A DNA stretch of 64,000 nucleotides from Inhella inkyongensis (GTDB lineage Bacteria; Pseudomonadota; Gammaproteobacteria; Burkholderiales; Burkholderiaceae_C): NCBI RefSeq assembly GCF_005952805.1, contig NZ_CP040709.1:372001-436000 (forward strand), written 5' to 3'. Positions 60,180 to 64,000 of this stretch are shown here, in pieces. How positions within the stretch are numbered: the stretch's first letter is position 1; the number at the start of each line of letters is the position of its first letter. Under the pieces are notes generated by a model, which worked only from the letters and a program-made list of their open reading frames with translations, was not told the origin of the DNA and made no database searches. The position numbers and the translations under genes are program-made.

Positions 60180-61499
60180 GCCAAACACGCGCCGCGCATG
60201 CAGGCCCAGGCCTTGGCCCACCGAGGCCAGCGCATCGCCCTGCACGCGGCGGGCCTGCGGAAAGGCGGCGGCGATGGCATCCACCAAGTGCGTCAGGCCG
60301 GTGGAGCCGCCGGTGAAATAGAGGGCATCCACCGCAGCGGGGGTGAGACCAGCGAGCTGCACGCACTCCTGCGCGGCACGGGCGATCTGGGCCACATCGG
60401 ATTGCAGCGCCTCGACCATCTGCGCCCGGCTGAAGGGCCAACGCAGGCCGGCCTCGATCTCGCCCAGGTCAAAGGCGTGGGTGCTGTGCGGGCCGTCCGG
60501 CCCATGACCGCCCAGTGCGATCTTGCCGGCCTCGGCCTGGTTGGCGAGGTGGTGGCCCAGCTGCAGTTCCAGCACGGCCAGCAGGCGGGCGTGCTGGGCG
60601 GGGTCGGCGTAGTCGGCCTTGCGGCCGCGCACCTCGGCCAGGCGGGCCGGGGTGTAGCAGGTGTTGATCAGGTGCCAGGTGGCGAGGTCGAAGGTGATGC
60701 CGCTGGGCACTTCGCGCGCCGTGCCGTCGGGGCGTTGCGGGCCCAGCGCACCATGGCCCAGCGCGCGCATGGGTGCGGCCAGGTTCACGCGGCGGTCGAA
60801 GTCGGTGCCGGCGATGTGCACGCCGTGGTGGCCCAGGATGTCGGCCCGGCGGTCCAACTGCGTGCGCCGCTGCGGACCCACGCGCACGAGTGAGAAGTCC
60901 GAAGTGCCGCCGCCGATGTCGGCCACCAGCACGGTTTGCTCCGCGTCGATCTGGCTCTCGTAGTCGAAGGCGGCGGCGATGGGTTCGAACTGGAAGGCCA
61001 GTTCCTCGAAGCCCACGGCGCGGGCGCAGGCTTCCAGTGCGGCCTGGGCCTGGGCGTCGCGCGCCGGGTCGCCATCGACAAAGAACACCGGGCGGCCCAG
61101 CACGGCATGGGTCAAGGGGCGGCCACCCTGGTGGGTTTCGGCCACGCGCTTGAGCCGCTTCAGATAGCCGGCCACCACATCCGCATACTTGGCCGAGCGC
61201 CCGCCGCCGACATCGGTGTGGCGCTCCAGCAGATCGCTGCCGAGGATGGACTTCATCGAGCGCATCAGCCGGCCGTCAAAACCCTCCACATAAGCCGCCA
61301 GCGCGGCGCGGCCAAAGGCCCGCGGCGGGCCGTCGGCGTCGTGCGGGCCCTCGGCGTAATAAAACACCGCGGTGGGCATGGTGCGGGCCTGACCCTCCAG
61401 GGGCACCAGGGCCATGCCCTCTGCCCCTTGGGGTGCGGGCAGCGCGACGGCGGAGTTCGAGGTGCCGAAGTCGATGGCGCAAAAGGACGGCATGGCCAT
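60177..61499 (-). CDS. Hsp70 family protein, YegD-like
   Basis: A 440-residue protein starting at ATG 61499 with GGAG upstream (a second ATG lies at 61493). It has the actin/Hsp70 loops IDFGTSNSAVALP, VADIGGGTSDFSLV and LYFTGGSTGLTHLV. It is only the nucleotide-binding part, without the substrate domain, as in E. coli YegD. The function is unclear. The stop codon lies inside the terminal repeat of the adjacent MITE-like element. Confidence 0.88.
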   Translation of the reverse strand: MAMPSFCAIDFGTSNSAVALPAPQGAEGMALVPLEGQARTMPTAVFYYAEGPHDADGPPRAFGRAALAAYVEGFDGRLMRSMKSILGSDLLERHTDVGGGRSAKYADVVAGYLKRLKRVAETHQGGRPLTHAVLGRPVFFVDGDPARDAQAQAALEACARAVGFEELAFQFEPIAAAFDYESQIDAEQTVLVADIGGGTSDFSLVRVGPQRRTQLDRRADILGHHGVHIAGTDFDRRVNLAAPMRALGHGALGPQRPDGTAREVPSGITFDLATWHLINTCYTPARLAEVRGRKADYADPAQHARLLAVLELQLGHHLANQAEAGKIALGGHGPDGPHSTHAFDLGEIEAGLRWPFSRAQMVEALQSDVAQIARAAQECVQLAGLTPAAVDALYFTGGSTGLTHLVDAIAAAFPQARRVQGDALASVGQGLGLHARRVFG

Positions 61500-61545
61500 G
61501 GGTGGCTCCTGGAAAAAGGGGCGGGATTGTGCCCGCCCTGGCCGT

Positions 61546-61860
61546 TCAGCGCGTGGGGCCGCAAAGCCCTGGGGTGACCAACAGAATGTTGAGGCCCTTG
61601 GCGGGCACTTCGAAGGCCACGCTGCGCTCGGCACCCGGTGCCGGCCGGTCGGTCTGCGTGAAGGCCAACCCCTGTTGCTTGAGCAGGGCGGCCAGATCCT
61701 GCGGCGTGCGCACGGCCGCTGCATCGGGCAGCTTGCGCGCCAGCACCGCCAACGGATGGCATTCGCCGTGGCGGGCCATCAGGCGCCATTCGGGGGCCGC
61801 CAGCACGGGGCCCGCGAGGGCCAAGCCTGCCAGTGCCAAGCCCAGCCGCCTGGCGCTCAT
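61546..61860 (-). CDS. Small secreted hypothetical protein
   Basis: A 104-residue protein with a signal peptide (LGLALAGLALAGPVLAAP). The mature part (WRLMARHGECHPLAVLARKL, DLAALLKQQGLAFTQTD, LCGPTR) has two cysteines. I do not recognise it. The ATG overlaps the DinB stop by four bases, so they are co-translated. Confidence 0.68.
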   Translation of the reverse strand: MSARRLGLALAGLALAGPVLAAPEWRLMARHGECHPLAVLARKLPDAAAVRTPQDLAALLKQQGLAFTQTDRPAPGAERSVAFEVPAKGLNILLVTPGLCGPTR

Positions 61861-62357
61861 GATGTCCGCCGTTGAGGATAGGCCAGGTGGAGATGGCGGG
61901 TGTACAGATCCCGGGGTGGGGCGATGCCGATGTCCTTGAGGCGTTGGCCCACATTGCCGCGGTGGTAAGCGCCATGCGTGATCAGGTGCAGCAGCATCTC
62001 CTCGCGGCTCATGCAGCCGGCGTCGCCGTCGGTGAAGCGAAAGTGCAGCAGCTCCTGGCGCTGGGCGGGGCTCAGGCCGCGCACATGCGCCTGCAGCCAG
62101 TCATTGGTGGCGGCCACCTCGGTGCGCAGGGCCTCCAGCGTCGGGGTCTCCACCGTGTTGGTGGCCTCAAAGGGGGCGGCCTCGCCGGCCAGATGGGCGC
62201 GGAACAGGCGGTCCACCACATGGATGTGATTGAGGGTTCGCAGACTGGCGTGCAGCGTGTCGGCGTGCTCGGGGCCGAGCTGGGCCAGGCCTGCCAACAG
62301 CTCGGCGTCGGCCCAGGCCTTGTAGGCGAACAGGGATTGCAGGGTGTCGGTGCTCAT
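61857..62357 (-). CDS. DinB family protein
   Basis: A 166-residue four-helix bundle with the metal-binding histidines of the DinB/YfiT type: LNHIHVVDRLFRAHL and LLHLITHGAYHRGNVGQ. DinB proteins are thiol transferases or metal-dependent enzymes with unknown substrates here. It precedes the small secreted protein gene. Confidence 0.88.
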   Translation of the reverse strand: MSTDTLQSLFAYKAWADAELLAGLAQLGPEHADTLHASLRTLNHIHVVDRLFRAHLAGEAAPFEATNTVETPTLEALRTEVAATNDWLQAHVRGLSPAQRQELLHFRFTDGDAGCMSREEMLLHLITHGAYHRGNVGQRLKDIGIAPPRDLYTRHLHLAYPQRRTS

Positions 62358-62445
62358 GGCCGTTCATCATGGCAGCGCTTTGATGTTTTCTTGATGCCCG
62401 TTGGCGAGCATGTGGGCGTTCTCAACTGCTGCAAGGCGAGTCGCC

Positions 62446-63555
62446 ATGAAGATCCATCAAGCTTTTTCCGCTCTGGTGCTGGGGTGTGTTGCCCTGGCCG
62501 CCCAGGCCAGTCCCAAGGTGCTGCTGGTGCTCAGCAGCGAAGGCCGTGACGCGGGCAAGACTCGCCCCGGCTTCGAGATGGATGAATACGCGCTGGCCTA
62601 TCAGGTGCTGCGCGCCAACGGCCTGCAGATCGAGGTGGCCAGCCCGGCCGGCGGTGCGGTCGAGGCCGACAAGTTCAACCCGGAGGATGACCACATCAAG
62701 GCCCTGCCGCCCGAGGCCCTTGCGCTGCTGAAGGCTACTCGTCGCACCGGCGAGTTGAAGGTGGGCGAGCACCAGGCGATCTTCGTGGTGGGTGGCAAGG
62801 GGGCGATGTTCGACCTGCCGCGTGACCCCGCTCTGGCCCATCTGTTGGGGGCCCATGTGCAGCGCGGTGGCGTGCTGGCGGCGGTCTGCCACGGGTCGGC
62901 AGCGTTTGCTGAGGTCAGGATTGAGGGGCGCCCCTTGGTGCAAGGTCGCCGGGTTACCGGCTTCACGGACGAAGAGGAGGCGGTGTTCGGCAAGCGCTGG
63001 GCCAAGGAGTACCCCTTCTGGCTGGAGCAGCGCTTGCGCGAACAGGGCGCGCGTTGGGAGGAGGCTGCGCTGATGAGCCCCAAGGTGGTGGTGGATGGCC
63101 GTCTGGTGACCGGCCAGAACCCCTTCTCCACGGCCCAAGCGGCCGAAGAGTTGGTGCGCCTGCTGGGCCAGAAGCCCGTGGCGCGCACGCCCTTCAAGGA
63201 GGAAGCCAGCATGAATTTGGTGACACGCTGGCTGGGCGGCGAGAAACAGGCGGTGCGGGCGGCGCTGCAGGCCGAGCCGCAGAAATACAAGGCCGACCTG
63301 ATCGCCATGCTGGGCGTCTACCAGTTCAAATCGGCCGCCGACGACACCGCTCGCCGCCAGGCCCTTGCCGTGATGGAACTTGCCCAGCCCCACTTCGAGC
63401 ACCCGCGTTTGCGTTTGACCCTGGCCCAGGCGCATGCAGCGCTGGGCGAAGCCGCCGCCGCCCGCCGCTTGCTGCAGGCTTTGCTGGCCGAGCCCAAGTT
63501 GGCGACGCAGGATCGCAACGAGGCGCAGAAGAGCCTGGAGGCTTTGCCGAGCTGA
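62446..63555 (+). CDS. DJ-1/PfpI-like protein with C-terminal helical repeats (secreted)
   Basis: A 369-residue protein with a signal peptide ([17 protein letters not shown]) and a DJ-1/PfpI domain (about 24-240): [15 protein letters not shown] with Glu44, and the nucleophile elbow [11 protein letters not shown] with Cys148. The [12 protein letters not shown] motif fits Hsp31/glyoxalase III-like members. The last 110 residues are helical with TPR-like periodicity ([20 protein letters not shown]), an unusual addition. It overlaps the following response regulator by one base. Confidence 0.82.
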   Translation: MKIHQAFSALVLGCVALAAQASPKVLLVLSSEGRDAGKTRPGFEMDEYALAYQVLRANGLQIEVASPAGGAVEADKFNPEDDHIKALPPEALALLKATRRTGELKVGEHQAIFVVGGKGAMFDLPRDPALAHLLGAHVQRGGVLAAVCHGSAAFAEVRIEGRPLVQGRRVTGFTDEEEAVFGKRWAKEYPFWLEQRLREQGARWEEAALMSPKVVVDGRLVTGQNPFSTAQAAEELVRLLGQKPVARTPFKEEASMNLVTRWLGGEKQAVRAALQAEPQKYKADLIAMLGVYQFKSAADDTARRQALAVMELAQPHFEHPRLRLTLAQAHAALGEAAAARRLLQALLAEPKLATQDRNEAQKSLEALPS

Positions 63556-64000
63556 TGAGCCGCCTGCCTCTGCACATCCTGGTGGTGGAAGACCACGCCC
63601 CCTTGCGTGAGCAGGTGGCAGCGGCCCTGCGCGCGGCCGGCCATCGGGTGGAGGAGGCGGCCGATGGCCGACTGGGCCTGCAGCAGGCGGTGCAGGATCT
63701 GCCCGATGTGCTGGTGCTGGACCTGGGCCTGCCGGGCCTGGACGGCCTGCGCCTGTGCGAACGCCTGCGCGAGCAGGCGGCCCGCCATGTGCCGGTCTTG
63801 ATGCTGACCGCCCGCGATGCCCTGACCGATAAATTGGCCGGCTTCGAGGCTGGCGCTGACGACTACCTCGTCAAGCCATTTGCCGCCGAGGAGCTGCTGG
63901 CGCGCGTGCGGGCGCTGGGCGCACGCCGCCTAGCCGGCGCGCAGCATTGCTTGCAGATCGGGCCGCTGCGCCTGGACCGCCGCAGCGGTGAGGCCTGGCG
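63555..64000 (+). CDS. OmpR-type response regulator (partial)
   Basis: The first 148 residues are present. The receiver domain has the acidic pair at 12-13 (VVEDHAPLREQ), phosphoacceptor Asp56 (LVLDLGLPGLDG), Thr85 and Lys107 (DDYLVKPF). The start of the winged helix (LQIGPLRLDRRSGEAW) identifies the OmpR/PhoB class. The gene runs past the window end; a histidine kinase gene is expected downstream. Confidence 0.93.
   Translation, partial: MSRLPLHILVVEDHAPLREQVAAALRAAGHRVEEAADGRLGLQQAVQDLPDVLVLDLGLPGLDGLRLCERLREQAARHVPVLMLTARDALTDKLAGFEAGADDYLVKPFAAEELLARVRALGARRLAGAQHCLQIGPLRLDRRSGEAW

Overview
The window is GC-rich, densely packed bacterial chromosome. Gene content (PhoX, a RadA/ABM/zinc-finger cluster, ArfB, TruD, PEP-CTERM protein, beta-type GlcNAc operon, many betaproteobacterial 'conserved hypothetical' proteins) points to a Burkholderiales betaproteobacterium of the Rubrivivax/Roseateles/Inhella type. 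This is inference from protein style and gene order, not a search result. Most of the window is housekeeping and metabolic core. The accessory features are a bufferin-type peptide locus at the left edge, an ATPase/DUF4276 pair, a microcin-like secretion locus, a chitin/GlcNAc regulon and a small inverted-repeat element.

Layout. 1-602: minus-strand bufferin-like cysteine-rich peptide gene (bufA2 type), followed downstream by the start of a DUF692/MNIO enzyme that runs off the window. 847-2615: AAA ATPase plus DUF4276 Toprim-like gene, translationally coupled. 2686-21361: core genes: aromatic aminotransferase, DUF2332, Crp/Fnr regulator with a palindrome over its start codon, truD, ghrA, glutathione peroxidase, SGNH hydrolase, tonB, Nudix, AraC, lplT, alr, arfB, S51 peptidase, sterol desaturase, and phoX with a three-repeat Pho box. 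21763-26740: a microcin V-like locus made of an HlyD/CvaA adaptor, a double-glycine precursor, a secreted ClpP-fold protein and a C39-peptidase ABC exporter. The middle of it is visibly AT-richer than its surroundings. 26753-38221: transporters, radA cluster, YheT hydrolase, cytochrome c, tRNA-Arg(CCG), a porin with a PstS-like protein, GNAT, nadC and a TPR protein.

38268-51134 forms one functional unit for chitin and N-acetylglucosamine use: GlcNAc kinase, GntR regulator (NagQ type), NagA, SIS-type NagB, GH3 hexosaminidase, MFS permease, GH16-like protein, divergent GH18 chitinase, TonB-dependent receptor and a cupin-like protein. A shared TGG-N8-TGG operator-like sequence lies before the kinase, the chitinase and the receptor, which suggests that the GntR protein controls all three transcripts. 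51146-64000 returns to core and hypothetical genes: rlpA, a solute-binding protein, a large tricorn-like S41 protease, a PEP-CTERM protein, YecA, two tandem paralogous solute-binding-like proteins, a roughly 270-bp inverted-repeat element whose right end supplies the stop codon of an Hsp70-like gene, DinB, a DJ-1 family protein and a truncated response regulator.

Many starts use TTG, GTG or possibly CTG with clear Shine-Dalgarno sequences and stop/start overlaps. No CRISPR array, rRNA operon, transposase or integrase was seen.
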